64,000 nucleotides of DNA from Barnesiella intestinihominis YIT 11860 (lineage in GTDB: Bacteria > Bacteroidota > Bacteroidia > Bacteroidales > Barnesiellaceae): contig NZ_JH815204.1 of the NCBI RefSeq assembly GCF_000296465.1, forward strand, positions 124,001-188,000. The letters are read 5' to 3'. Below the pieces are notes generated by a model. The model did no database searches, was not told the DNA's origin, and saw nothing but the letters and a program-made list of their open reading frames with translations. Both the position numbers and the translations under genes were made by a program. Positions 15,907-24,777 of the stretch are shown in pieces. Every line of letters begins with the position of its first letter. The stretch's first letter is position 1.

Positions 15907-16272
15907 ATGGCTGGTAAAAAAGCAAACAAGAAACAGGTGCACCCACATCTTTCGGGAGTACAAAAAGCCGTAGTGTCTTTTGCCAATATGTTTGAGAAAA
16001 ACTGTCGTATAAATCGAGAGGCGCAACGAGTCTTTAAAAGAAAAACACCTCAAAAAGTCAGGACTTTACTTTATGGAAAAAGAGGTAGGAGGATTGAAGA
16101 GCGTTTCTTCTGTGTTGTCTGTGGAAGTTCTTATGGGGAGGGGTGGAGATATAAATTGGAGGAGGATACCTATTTGTATTTGTGTTCTCGGTGTAAAGAG
16201 GTCGTTCGGCCACAGTTGACGGTAAAAGCCATATATTCATCGAATTTCGAAGTTCAAAGAAAAAAGCATTGA
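15907..16272 (+). CDS. Small basic protein with a possible zinc ribbon, unknown function
   Basis: 121 aa from the ATG at 15907 (MAGKKANKK); the in-frame TTG at 15874 is less likely. The N-terminal half is strongly basic (many Lys and Arg, 'REAQRVFKRKTPQKVR'). The C-terminal half holds two CxxC pairs, 'FFCVVCGSSYG' and 'LYLCSRCKEVV', spaced about 27 residues apart, as in zinc-ribbon proteins. This could bind RNA or DNA, but I do not recognise the family. It follows ssrA by 142 bases and ends at a strong bidirectional terminator. Confidence 0.6.
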   Translation: MAGKKANKKQVHPHLSGVQKAVVSFANMFEKNCRINREAQRVFKRKTPQKVRTLLYGKRGRRIEERFFCVVCGSSYGEGWRYKLEEDTYLYLCSRCKEVVRPQLTVKAIYSSNFEVQRKKH

Positions 16273-16311
16273 GGTTAGTTATTGTAGTGGATAGCCGATA
16301 AGTTTACTATA

Positions 16312-16347
16312 AAAAAAGAATCCATATATGTATATGGATTCTTTTTT
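16312..16347. terminator. Strong bidirectional terminator
   Basis: A perfect 16-bp stem (AAAAAAGAATCCATAT, 16312-16327, with 16332-16347) has a 4-base loop. A runs on one side and T runs on the other serve both the zinc-ribbon gene and the converging GH31 gene. Confidence 0.9.
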
Positions 16348-16362
16348 ACATTATCCCAATTC

Positions 16363-17949
16363 TTATTTCACTCGTTCATAATAGGGGAGACGATCGAGGG
16401 GGACATCTATCTCTATTTTTTTCGGACCCTTGAATGTTTTTCCTTGATCGTCGCGCCATGTGCCTTTGGGAAGATTAACGGTACGATGAGTGCCTTCGGT
16501 AATCATGGGGGCTATCATATATTTGTCACCGAGCATGAACTGATCTTTGCATTCGGTGAATCCGCTATGTGGAAAACTGTATTCCATGTGGCGCAAGATA
16601 GGCTCTCCGGTCTCGGCAGCATGACGGGCACATTCATAAATGTAGTCGCCCATCGTGTGATGTAGCTGTGCGTATCGTGCACAGATTTCCATATTCTCAC
16701 GATTGAGGATTCGCCACGGGGCAACTGAAAATTGCATCATGGGCATGAGGGCATGGACTTGGCATGATCGTACAATGAGTTCTTGGTTAAATTCGTCTTC
16801 TTTAATATCGAGAAAAGAGGAAAATTGCCCACCTCCGATCATATCGGGACAGGCATAGGGATAACCGAGCATACCGCAAATTGCCATGTTGGGTATAAGC
16901 ATGGATACGGCATACCACGAATAGTCTTTGTCTCCTATGCGTTGCACTAATGGCAGGCCTCCGGTTTTCCAAGCGGCTCGAAATTCATTGAAAGGGTAGG
17001 AAAGTCCCAGTTCGGCCCATCGTTGGGAGAAAATGTTTTGGTCGGCATTCTTGTCGTAGTAGTCGTACTCTCCGTTAGCCAAGATGGCTATATCGCCTGC
17101 GTCGAATTTGAACCCGTCGATCCCGTATTTTCCCATACATTCGTTTAGGGTTTGTTTTAGTGATTCGACAGCTGCCGGATTGGTCATGTCGTAGCATGCA
17201 CTATATCCGTTCCACCAATTTACAACGGCAGGTGTTCCATTTTTGTTTTTCAGGAGAAATCCTTTGTCTGCCAAATCTCTGAACTCGGGAGAATCGGCCG
17301 ATACAAAGGGTGAAATCCAAAGCATGACTTTGAATCCGAGCCGGTGCAATTCGTCTGTCATGGCACGGGCATCGGGGAATTTTTCTGCTTTAAATTCGAA
17401 GTTCCCATAATAGCGTTGCCAGTTGTCATCGATCATCAAGATTCCTTTGGGGAATCCGTTTTCGATGATGTTATGAGCGTAGTTCAGAATGTCTTCTTGA
17501 TTTTGATTATACATGAGTTCTATCCATGTATTGTATTGTGGTTCTTTAAAAAAGAGTGCTGGCGGAGTTTTTCCGTTTGCCGGGAAATGTGTTTTTGAGG
17601 CATGAAGATAGGCATCACGAAGGTTTTTCCCAGCGGTTGTCACTTGTGGGGATTCATGATCTGATTCGATAACGAGTGTGTCGTTTACCAAGCGGAAACG
17701 GAAAGGTTCGTCATTCCATACATAACGTCCTTGCGAAGATAGGAGCAGGGGAGAGGTTTCGTTATTAAAATTGACTTTTGCCAAATCATAGAGGGGGGTA
17801 TTCGATGCAAAGGGCATTTCGTTACCTATTCCTACGAAGCAGCCCCACCATTTTTCATTATTGATGGGTGCAATGTGTTTGGTGTATGGTTGGGCTTGTA
17901 GAAGAAAAAATGAACCCAGAAGGAAAGTGAGTAATGATATTTTTTTCAT
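16363..17949 (-). CDS. GH31 alpha-glycosidase, exported
   Basis: 528 aa from the ATG at 17949, which gives a clean signal peptide (MKKISLLTFLLGSFFLLQAQ). GH31 enzymes remove alpha-linked glucose, galactose or related sugars with a retaining mechanism. The barrel shows 'GILMIDDNWQRYYGNFEF', 'FKVMLWISPFVS', 'GIDGFKFDAGD' (nucleophile Asp about residue 283), 'WKTGGLPLVQRIGDKDYSW' and 'DMIGGGQF'. The overall pattern and short length resemble the MYORG-like branch, whose characterised member acts on alpha-galactosides. It is monocistronic on the minus strand with a periplasmic or surface location. Substrate is uncertain. Confidence 0.85.
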   Translation of the reverse strand: MKKISLLTFLLGSFFLLQAQPYTKHIAPINNEKWWGCFVGIGNEMPFASNTPLYDLAKVNFNNETSPLLLSSQGRYVWNDEPFRFRLVNDTLVIESDHESPQVTTAGKNLRDAYLHASKTHFPANGKTPPALFFKEPQYNTWIELMYNQNQEDILNYAHNIIENGFPKGILMIDDNWQRYYGNFEFKAEKFPDARAMTDELHRLGFKVMLWISPFVSADSPEFRDLADKGFLLKNKNGTPAVVNWWNGYSACYDMTNPAAVESLKQTLNECMGKYGIDGFKFDAGDIAILANGEYDYYDKNADQNIFSQRWAELGLSYPFNEFRAAWKTGGLPLVQRIGDKDYSWYAVSMLIPNMAICGMLGYPYACPDMIGGGQFSSFLDIKEDEFNQELIVRSCQVHALMPMMQFSVAPWRILNRENMEICARYAQLHHTMGDYIYECARHAAETGEPILRHMEYSFPHSGFTECKDQFMLGDKYMIAPMITEGTHRTVNLPKGTWRDDQGKTFKGPKKIEIDVPLDRLPYYERVK

Positions 17950-18122
17950 GATAAAATATATTAATGTGTGCACGAATCTACAAAATTTTCATGAATCGGC
18001 AAAAGACTTTATTTCTACTCTTTATGTTTGAGGTAGGGGAGATATGGGTAGGAATAATGTCGTGGTATAAAGCGAAGTCGTGAAATATTCTTTTTAGTTT
18101 TGTTTTGTTCATTTCTTTGGTT

Positions 18123-18166
18123 AAAAAACAAGAGAGGTAATGCATGATTTGCAGCATCACCTCTCT
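18123..18166 (-). terminator. Terminator of the LamG repeat protein gene
   Basis: On the minus strand AGAGAGGT/ACCTCTCT (18131-18138 with 18159-18166) forms an 8-bp stem followed by a T-rich tract. It lies 29 bases after the stop codon. The 173 bases from here to the GH31 start show no gene. Confidence 0.75.
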
Positions 18167-18194
18167 TTATGTGGTTTATTTCTCTTATAGATTT

Positions 18195-21100
18195 TTATTT
18201 CTTGATAAATTTCATGGCTTTGTCTGTATTACCCATCGTTATTTTAACGATATAACAACCTTTCGCCAAATCGGCTATATTTACAGGGGCTTCTTCTGTA
18301 ACTTTAACCAATTTGCCAGTCAAATCATATATGGCAATGGTAGCATTTTCGTCGATACCGCTTACGTAAAGTATTCCGGTTTGGTAGTAGAGTGATATAG
18401 ACTTTATGCTTTCTTTGTCTATGCCTACAATCGTTCCGAATGTTATGTTATAAGTATGGTTGCTGTCTATGGCTCCTATTTCGTAAATATTGTTACTAAT
18501 TTGGTCTAACAGCGATTCTCCATTGGAAGAAGTGAAAGTTTCTATCTTATAATTTTCTTCGGGGATAAAAGTTAGTTTGACAAATGTGTTGTTTAGAATT
18601 TCGGAACCACTGGCATATACATTACTTTCGTCGTCGGAGATGGTGACAGAACCATTTCCGGTAATATTGCAAGTAACTCTCCATGTCGGTATTTTCGAGA
18701 ACACAGCACATATTGTCATATTATCGGAAATTGCGTTTACTGTATATATGTTTTCTGCAAGTTCGTCTATCTTTTCTTCTTCGTTCACGAGGAATGACGT
18801 TAATTCATATCCTTCGTTTACGGTTACTTTGAAAGTTAGCTTTGATCCTCGTATAATTTCGGAACCGAATGCGGTCGCTTCTTCGGCATCATTAACGAAC
18901 ATTTCGACGTTACCACCGGTTGCGGTTGTATTGGTTACGATTACTTTATTGGAGAATACCACTGTTACTTCTGTGTCGTCTTCGATGACAAAAGTCGTTC
19001 CGCTATTTACTTCGCCATTTACCAATACTTGCGATAATACATATCCTTCTTCCGGTTCGGCTATGACTGTCAATGCGCTGAACTGGTCTACCTCTCCACT
19101 TGTTACTTCTTCATTTTTAGCATTAACTACTTTGAATGTTCCCCCTTCGGTGGGTTGAGTGATGGTGAGATTATTGGTCGGGAATGTATGACCGGCTACG
19201 ATTTGTACTTGAATAAAGTCGCAAGTATAAACTTCTGCGCCCCAGTGGGGAGCACCAGTATGTACCTCGGTTGTACCTTCTACTACACCGGCGGGACAGC
19301 TACCGAATGTTCCTTTGTTTTCCAATTCGGCTTCCGAATCATTTTCGATTTTGTAATAGGCCACTAATTCTTCGGGCATATTCTCCTGGTCGTAACCGCC
19401 GCGAATGGATTCTTTTACTTCTTTTTCGGTCAATGTTTTGGACCATACCTGAACTTCGTCTACATAGCAGGAGAATCCACCGTTCCCCACGAAGAATACA
19501 CACTCGTCTTGTAATAGACCTATACCATGCCCTTCTCGTTCTCCACCTTCTACAATTGTTCCTAAATCGCCGGTTCCTAATAATTTTCCGTTTTTGTATA
19601 GTTTGATTTCTTTATTGGAATCATCGACTGTCACGGTAATAAATGCCCATTCATCAGCGGTCAAGGTTGCTTCGGTCGTTACATCGGCTATTCCCGGACA
19701 GTTACCTTTGTCTTCCCATGCACGGGCTTTCAATTTTAGGACTCCGTTTTCGAGTACAACACCAAATGTTCCTACGGCTCCATAGTAAGGTGCTTGTCCG
19801 TGTCCCATTACTTGCCCATTTGTGCTGACTGTTTTCACCCAAGCGGACATTGTGAAATTACGGGCACGATGGTCTGAACCTGTTATATTACCGTTATTCC
19901 ATGAATTATTCTCTCCGTTTATGTGTTCGCCTAATACTTTATCATCAAAACGGAATTGGTATTTATTATTACCACTTATTGCAGGGACTAGTACGGCTTT
20001 GGGGCCTTCGATTTGGAATGAGACTGTGACAGTCGTATTTTCGTTCACCGTGTAATTATCTCCGTTGGTGAAATCGGATCCGTTTACTTGGAGGGAGAGA
20101 ATTTCATAACCGGGATCGGCAGTAGCCGTAATTGTCAATACCGTGCCTTCTTTTATACCAGTATTCTCTCCTGTGGTAAGAGGCTCGGAACCGTTCATTA
20201 CGCTTAGTTGTCCATTTTCTACCAGAGTCGGTAGCGTAACCGTGTAATAAGTAATATCGGTCAAGTTGACAATGATAGTCGTGTTTTCTGTTACCGTGAA
20301 AATGTATGATCCGTTTTCTTCTGCTTCGGCTGGTTGCTCGTTAATCAGTACGGATTCTATCTTCTTGTTTTCTGGCAATGAATTGAATGTTATGGTTAAT
20401 TCTGTGCCAGAGGCTATCGATTCTAAGTTCTCGATAACTTCTTCTCCTGCTGTAATTTGATAATCTACTCCTTCGTCGACGGTAATTGTTACTTTATGCA
20501 TAACGATTTCGACAAATGAAACAGTAATAGTTGCATCTTCCGTTACAGTATATGTCCCACCGTTTTCAATCGGTTGTCCGTTGATATTCAAGGATTCCAA
20601 ACGATAATTATCGGCCGGTGTCGCCGTTATGGTTAAAGTAGTCCCCGATGTTACGGTATTTTCTCCTGCCGAAAGAGGGCTTTCGCCGTTCATTACGCTT
20701 AAAGTGCCATTAGTTATTTCAGTGGGTAGTGTTACTGTGTAGTTACTAGGAGTTGGTCTTCCTTTGGTAAGAGAGGGAACGGCTTCTGTATAGTTGGTGA
20801 TACTGATATATCCACCATCACTGTTTGTTTGTCCTCCGGTGAGATTATAGAATGTAGCCTTTGTATTTACTTGGTCAGATTCGGTTACTTTGTTGGTAAA
20901 AGAACTGCCTTCTTCAATTGTATTGAAGTCATACCAAACCGTCAGTCCCGATATATTTTGGGGGTTGCTGTAAGCTTGCTTGACATCATTTGAGTTTAAT
21001 GCTCGGTCGAAAAATTGGAATTCGTCACAGAATCCGGAAAATCCAGCGCCCCCTACAAAGAAAATACAAGGGTCGTCTCCGAAAAGTTCTAACTGTTGAG

Positions 21101-21593
21101 TATTGTTTTTCGTGGCTACGAGAGTACCATCTTTATATACACTTACCGAAAAGTCGCTGTTGTCATAGACAAGTGTAAGATAAGTCCATGTATCCAGATC
21201 TACCGAGGTTTCTAAAACCGAAGTTACTTTGTTGCTTGCACCTGATATGATTTTAAGAACACCTGTTTCGGTAGTAGCTAAAACTAAACTACCGTTGTAA
21301 TTCATATGTACTCTAGGACCGTGTCCCATGATTACATTTCCTTTACTGCCCGAATTGTTTGTATATTGGTCCATATTTATCCATGCAGATATAGTAAAGG
21401 ATTTTCCGGACCGGTCTGTTTCACCTCCATTTCTGTCTCCTAAGATTGTTTCGGGGATTTCCAAACGGTAACCCGATGTAGGAGAACTAAAAGAGAGCTG
21501 AGGAATAGTGATCGCTTTGTTCTCTTCGGCATAGCTATTAAGAAAAGGCAGAAGAGTAAACAATAAAGTGAATAACATGTAGTGTTTTTTCAT
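18195..21593 (-). CDS. Large surface protein: two LamG domains, B-type repeats, T9SS sorting domain
   Basis: 1132 aa from the ATG at 21593 (MKKHYMLFTLLFTLLPFLNSYA signal). Domain order: LamG/concanavalin-like at about 35-225 ('KSFTISAWINM', 'WTYLTLVYDNS', 'CDEFQFFDRALN'), three or four about 80-residue repeats at about 285-530 ('GTLSVMNGESPLSAGENTVTSGTTLTITATPADNY' repeated as 'GQLSVMNGSEPLTTGENT'), a second LamG at about 545-760 ('RNFTMSAWVKT', 'YVDEVQVWSKTL'), more repeats at about 800-1040, and a T9SS type A domain at the end ('IAIYDLTGKLVKV', 'GCYIVKITMGN'). It is likely exported by T9SS and binds glycans or host material. No catalytic residues are seen. Confidence 0.78.
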   Translation of the reverse strand: MKKHYMLFTLLFTLLPFLNSYAEENKAITIPQLSFSSPTSGYRLEIPETILGDRNGGETDRSGKSFTISAWINMDQYTNNSGSKGNVIMGHGPRVHMNYNGSLVLATTETGVLKIISGASNKVTSVLETSVDLDTWTYLTLVYDNSDFSVSVYKDGTLVATKNNTQQLELFGDDPCIFFVGGAGFSGFCDEFQFFDRALNSNDVKQAYSNPQNISGLTVWYDFNTIEEGSSFTNKVTESDQVNTKATFYNLTGGQTNSDGGYISITNYTEAVPSLTKGRPTPSNYTVTLPTEITNGTLSVMNGESPLSAGENTVTSGTTLTITATPADNYRLESLNINGQPIENGGTYTVTEDATITVSFVEIVMHKVTITVDEGVDYQITAGEEVIENLESIASGTELTITFNSLPENKKIESVLINEQPAEAEENGSYIFTVTENTTIIVNLTDITYYTVTLPTLVENGQLSVMNGSEPLTTGENTGIKEGTVLTITATADPGYEILSLQVNGSDFTNGDNYTVNENTTVTVSFQIEGPKAVLVPAISGNNKYQFRFDDKVLGEHINGENNSWNNGNITGSDHRARNFTMSAWVKTVSTNGQVMGHGQAPYYGAVGTFGVVLENGVLKLKARAWEDKGNCPGIADVTTEATLTADEWAFITVTVDDSNKEIKLYKNGKLLGTGDLGTIVEGGEREGHGIGLLQDECVFFVGNGGFSCYVDEVQVWSKTLTEKEVKESIRGGYDQENMPEELVAYYKIENDSEAELENKGTFGSCPAGVVEGTTEVHTGAPHWGAEVYTCDFIQVQIVAGHTFPTNNLTITQPTEGGTFKVVNAKNEEVTSGEVDQFSALTVIAEPEEGYVLSQVLVNGEVNSGTTFVIEDDTEVTVVFSNKVIVTNTTATGGNVEMFVNDAEEATAFGSEIIRGSKLTFKVTVNEGYELTSFLVNEEEKIDELAENIYTVNAISDNMTICAVFSKIPTWRVTCNITGNGSVTISDDESNVYASGSEILNNTFVKLTFIPEENYKIETFTSSNGESLLDQISNNIYEIGAIDSNHTYNITFGTIVGIDKESIKSISLYYQTGILYVSGIDENATIAIYDLTGKLVKVTEEAPVNIADLAKGCYIVKITMGNTDKAMKFIKK

Positions 21594-21876
21594 GATAAAC
21601 AAATATTTAATTAAACAAAAAGTAATTCTGAAAATTGAATGATATGTTTTTATTTTTTCATGATATGTATATACATATTTTTGAGCATTTTTTATGCGCT
21701 ATATAATATTAACCTTAAATCGAGGGTTATCCCTAGTGAAAAAGTGAATTTTTTTTATTTTTTTTGAGAAAGTAGAAAATGAATACGATAAGAATCGTGC
21801 AGGTGAGATGTTCTTAGGAGCTTTTTATCGTGTTAAGAGAACTATTATAGACCGATTGGCGATTGTTTGGCCATGT
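21594..21876. other. AT-rich leader region of the LamG gene
   Basis: No gene. Very AT-rich, with homopolymer runs at 21750-21768. The 13-mer TTAACCTTAAATC (21709-21721) is identical to one inside the candidate small RNA at 12276-12288, in the same orientation. A small palindrome GGGTTATCCC follows it. Confidence 0.4.
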
Positions 21877-21949
21877 TACTCCCCCTCTCCCCCCTGTGTT
21901 TTGCTGCGCAAAATATAGGGGCGGTTTCCTCTGGACGGAGGGGTAGAAA
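21877..21949 (+). repeat. REP-like palindromic repeat, copy R5
   Basis: Same orientation and parts as R3: CTCCCCCCTGTGTTTTGC-tgc-GCAAAATATAGGGG, then a variable second arm and GGACGGAGGGGTAGAAAA. The TTTTGC/GCAAAA core keeps its pairing although the loop changes from GAA to TGC. Confidence 0.75.
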
Positions 21950-21974
21950 ATACAGGGGGAGGTGATAAGAGCTT

Positions 21975-22053
21975 GGTCATCTCTCCCTGTGCTCATCGCA
22001 GATGAGATAGGGAGAGTGCCCGATAGTGTTATGGGGCACGACAAGGGAGGAGT
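21975..22053. repeat. REP-like palindromic repeat, diverged copy R6
   Basis: It contains CTCTCCCT...AGGGAGAG (21979-22018) and TGCCCGATAGTGTTATGGGGCA, the same kind of paired hairpins as R2 and R4. The rest of 22054-22190 holds no gene; it includes the AATAGGGGAGAGAAT fragment also seen near 5650. Confidence 0.5.
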
Positions 22054-22190
22054 TCTAAAATATCTCCGATAATGAAAACTGAAATATCCCGTAGTATTAC
22101 GGAGAACAGTGTTCGCAATAGGGGAGAGAATATACATGAACGATCCCTGTTAATTAACGACTGAGCCGTTAAAATACTTTTGGGAAGAAG

Positions 22191-22228
22191 AAAAATAAAA
22201 ACGGAGTATCCAGTGAGGGATACTCCGT
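22191..22228 (-). terminator. Terminator of rpsP
   Basis: A perfect 11-bp stem (22201-22211 with 22218-22228) has a 6-base loop and, on the minus strand, is followed by TTTTATTTTT. Confidence 0.9.
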
Positions 22229-22250
22229 TTCAATATGCTGTCTAAAATAT

Positions 22251-22805
22251 TTATTCAGCATTTTCGGATGCAGGAGCTTCTGCAACGGCATTAGCTTCTT
22301 CTTCGGCTTTTGCAGCGGCTTCGGCTTCTGCCTTAGCGGCAGCCTCGGCTGCTTTTTTAGCAGCGACAACTTCGGCTTTTGCTTTGTTCTTTTCGGTTTC
22401 TTCTTCTAGACGTTTTTTAGCAGCAGCGTCTTTTGCGGCAGAAACTTTGGCTTTCTCAGCGTCAATAGCCGATTTTTTGTTCTTCAACCATGCTTCGAAG
22501 CGTTGTTCTGCAACCTCTTCGGTAAAAGCACCTTTTTTTACACCGCCCAATAAATGTTTTTTCATCAATACACCTTCTTTGGAAAGGATATTACGTACAG
22601 TGTCGGTGGGTTGAGCACCGGTTGTCAGCCAATACAAAGCTCTTTCGAAATTCAAATTTATTGTAGCAGGATTAGTGTTCGGATTATAAGAACCTATCCT
22701 TTCAATAAACTTACCATCACGTGGTGCCCTGCTATCGGCGATTACAATTTGGTAAAATGCGTAGTCTTTGTGACCAAAGCGTTGTAATCTGATTTTTGTT
22801 GCCAT
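22251..22805 (-). CDS. rpsP: 30S ribosomal protein S16 with extended C terminus
   Basis: 184 aa. Residues 1-80 are the ordinary S16 ('[42 protein letters not shown]', split here in reading, then '[24 protein letters not shown]'), which binds 16S rRNA in the 30S body. Residues about 105-184 are a low-complexity Ala/Glu/Lys tail that is probably helical. Long tails are usual in Bacteroidetes S16, while E. coli S16 is about 82 aa. It is monocistronic, with a good promoter at 22845-22876 and a strong terminator. Confidence 0.95.
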   Translation of the reverse strand: MATKIRLQRFGHKDYAFYQIVIADSRAPRDGKFIERIGSYNPNTNPATINLNFERALYWLTTGAQPTDTVRNILSKEGVLMKKHLLGGVKKGAFTEEVAEQRFEAWLKNKKSAIDAEKAKVSAAKDAAAKKRLEEETEKNKAKAEVVAAKKAAEAAAKAEAEAAAKAEEEANAVAEAPASENAE

Positions 22806-22844
22806 TTGAAATTTTTTAATTGGTTATTATTTGCATTAGCGGCG

Positions 22845-22876
22845 CAAAGATAGTATTTCTTTTTGAACCGTGCAAA
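22845..22876 (-). promoter_or_regulatory. Promoter of rpsP
   Basis: On the minus strand: TTTG (22876-22873), exactly 20 bases, TATCTTTG (22852-22845). The spacing equals that inside the dispersed repeat, which supports reading both as real promoters. The -7 box lies 39 bases before the start codon. Confidence 0.8.
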
Positions 22877-22908
22877 TAGGCATGCGCCTAATTTTTTTGA
22901 GTATGAGA

Positions 22909-23277
22909 TTATTTCGTCTCGGATAGCAAAACGTCTTGCCATAACTCGGCATTGAATCCGACCAAGACCTGTGAGTCTGTTACGAGAAGGGGACGTTTGA
23001 TTAGTTTTCCATCGGAAGCCAATAGTTCTATCAGTTCTTTTTCGGGAATTGTACTAATACGGTTTTTCAAATTTAGTTCTCTATATTTTTGTCCGCTCGT
23101 ATTGAAGAATTTTTGTAAGGGTAAATTGCTGTGGGTTATCCATTCGGTTAGTTCCCCGACAGTGGGCGGTGTTTCGACGATGTGCTTCGATTCTATATCA
23201 ATGTCGTGATCTTTTAGCCATTTTGCCGCTTTTTTACAAGTGCTGCACGAGGGGTATTGAAAAAATAAAATTTTCAT
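22909..23277 (-). CDS. ArsC/Spx-family thioredoxin-fold protein
   Basis: 122 aa, a typical length. The family includes arsenate reductases and the regulator Spx. Visible parts are 'MKILFFQYPSCSTCKKAAKWL' (a CxxC redox pair at Cys11 and Cys14), 'HIVETPPTVGELTEWI', 'LPLQKFFNTSGQKYRELNLK', 'LLASDGKLIKRPLLVTDSQVLVGF' (the RPL motif of the family). This pattern is closest to the YffB/MgsR-type group rather than a dedicated arsenic enzyme, and no ars genes are nearby. Its likely promoter is carried by repeat copy 3, whose -7 box lies 33 bases upstream. Confidence 0.88.
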   Translation of the reverse strand: MKILFFQYPSCSTCKKAAKWLKDHDIDIESKHIVETPPTVGELTEWITHSNLPLQKFFNTSGQKYRELNLKNRISTIPEKELIELLASDGKLIKRPLLVTDSQVLVGFNAELWQDVLLSETK

Positions 23278-23309
23278 AGGTATTTGTTTTTAGAAATAAT
23301 TTTTGAATG

Positions 23310-23391
23310 ACAAAGATAGCGAAAGGTGAGTGCAGAGGCAAACGGAAATTTTATTTCCGAATGGACTATGCCGAACCGCATCTCATCTTCG
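23310..23391 (-). repeat. Promoter-bearing dispersed repeat, copy 3
   Basis: Minus-strand copy. It carries TTTG (23342-23339), 20 bases and TATCTTTG (23318-23311) directed at the ArsC/Spx-family gene, and an intact hairpin CGGAAAT...ATTTCCG. A further TACATTTG lies at its left end (23405-23398 on the minus strand). Confidence 0.85.
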
Positions 23392-23460
23392 TATTTACAA
23401 ATGTACAAAAAGGCATTGTTAATGCTTCTTTTTTATTTTCGCTATAATAATATTATAATT

Positions 23461-23468
23461 TATCTTTG
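23461..23468 (+). promoter_or_regulatory. -7 box upstream of the AraC regulator gene
   Basis: TATCTTTGCC, an exact -7 box, about 127 bases before the regulator start codon. The long leader contains a 21-codon open frame (23504-23569). Confidence 0.6.
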
Positions 23469-23595
23469 CCATACTATCACTTTTTATAAGTTAAAAATAA
23501 AAAATGGCTTATACCCCGACAAAGTTGGTTGGGATATTGTTTTGGCTCTCGATGTGTGATTTTAGATGAACTGCTTTTAATAACTGTGCTATATT

Positions 23596-24480
23596 ATGAA
23601 ACCTTTGTATCAAGAACTTCCTTTTGCCGTCGATAATTATATCAATTTCTATCGGGAAGATTTGCCCCATTTTATCGTGCCGTGGCATTATCACCCCGAA
23701 ATAGAAATCATGTGTATTGAAAAAGGGTGGGGCACTCGTTTTGTAGGTGATCATATCGGAGGATATGAAGAGGGCGATGTTTGTATGATGGGTCCTCAGT
23801 TGCCGCATGAGTGGAGAAACGATAAAGAATTTTTCGACTCGGATTCTGGTTTAAGGGCGACTTGTCATTGTGTTTATTTTCGTAAAGAGTTGTTTGAGGG
23901 TATATTGATACGATTGCCTGAGATGGCAAATATTCGTGAGTTAATAGAACGTTCGAGGCGGGGAATAAAATTTACCGGTGAATCGCGTGAACGGATCGCT
24001 CGATATATTCGACGCACGTTTAATCAAAATGGAATCGAGCGAGTAACTAATTTGCTCACACTTTTGGAAATGATGGCAGAAGCCGACGAATATGAAATTT
24101 TAGCGAGCGTAGGTTTTACCCAGTCGGTCAATTCTTCGGATTTTGAGCGATTCAATAAAGTTTATCGTTTTTTGGTGAAAAATTTTAATAAGCCGATTAA
24201 ACTTGAAGAGGTGGCTGCTGTTGCCGGACTAACTCCTACTGCTTTTTGTCGATATTTTAAGGAACGTACGAAAAAGACTTTTGTACAGTATTTGAATGAT
24301 ATGCGTATAGGGCATGCCAAGAAATTTTTGATAGAAGGCAAAATGAAAATTTCGACTTTGAGTATGGAGGTCGGATTTAATAATTTGTCGAATTTTATAG
24401 AGCAGTTTAAGAAGTCAACCAACATGCTTCCTTCTGAATACCAAGAAAAATATGGGGTGAAAAAGAAGAAGGCGATTTGA
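23596..24480 (+). CDS. AraC-family transcriptional regulator with cupin sensor domain
   Basis: 294 aa. Residues about 20-100 form a cupin-type ligand domain ('VPWHYHPEIEIMCIEKGWGTRFVGDHIGGYEEGDVCMMGPQLPHEW'; given as a loop of His and Glu residues plus the GD...P.PH motif). Residues about 185-288 carry the two-helix-turn-helix AraC domain ('IKLEEVAAVAGLTPTAFCRYFKERTKKTF', 'ISTLSMEVGFNNLSNFIEQFKKSTNMLPSEYQ'). It precedes, in the same direction, an operon of sugar isomerases and a SusCD locus whose promoters share a palindromic operator. It is the obvious candidate activator, though binding is inferred only from position. Confidence 0.9.
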   Translation: MKPLYQELPFAVDNYINFYREDLPHFIVPWHYHPEIEIMCIEKGWGTRFVGDHIGGYEEGDVCMMGPQLPHEWRNDKEFFDSDSGLRATCHCVYFRKELFEGILIRLPEMANIRELIERSRRGIKFTGESRERIARYIRRTFNQNGIERVTNLLTLLEMMAEADEYEILASVGFTQSVNSSDFERFNKVYRFLVKNFNKPIKLEEVAAVAGLTPTAFCRYFKERTKKTFVQYLNDMRIGHAKKFLIEGKMKISTLSMEVGFNNLSNFIEQFKKSTNMLPSEYQEKYGVKKKKAI

Positions 24481-24683
24481 CCTTTTTAATAGCTTTTTAT
24501 ATAGATTATTTATGAGGACTGGGAAGTCTTTCTTGTAATTGATATTGACTTTTTGATACGTTGAGTACTACTCGATTATAAAAAGTGTTTTTTAATTTGT
24601 TTTTTATGTATCGCTTAAAAACCTCCAAAAAAGCTTCCTAATAGATATAGAATATTATCATTTTTATGCTCCTCTAATCGGTA
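24481..24683. other. AT-rich spacer after the AraC gene
   Basis: No gene and no clear terminator are seen before the operator at 24684. Confidence 0.4.
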
Positions 24684-24751
24684 TTTGGTAAAATACCAAA
24701 ATTATCGGCAAATATAGTGAATAGAGCAGGCCAATTGTCACTCTATCTTTG
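24684..24751 (+). promoter_or_regulatory. Operator-promoter module of the isomerase operon
   Basis: Perfect palindrome TTTGGTA-AAA-TACCAAA (24684-24700), then a conserved spacer with GGCAAATAT (24707-24715) and a -7 box TATCTTTG (24744-24751), 26 bases before the first gene. The palindrome centre lies 52 bases from the -7 box, exactly as in the matching module before susC (30354-30422). There is no good -33 box, which suits an activator-dependent promoter. Confidence 0.75.
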
Positions 24752-24777
24752 CCATATCGATAATAACATGAAAAATA

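Noticed and set aside
15510-15986. 158-codon minus-strand frame
   Set aside because: It overlaps the tmRNA gene and the start of the zinc-ribbon gene on the other strand.
21814-22137. 107-codon minus-strand frame
   Set aside because: It lies over REP-like repeats R5 and R6 and has no protein-like pattern.
22909-23277. Dedicated arsenate reductase of an ars operon
   Set aside because: No arsR, arsB or acr3 genes are nearby; the CxxC and RPL pattern fits the wider Spx/YffB-type family.
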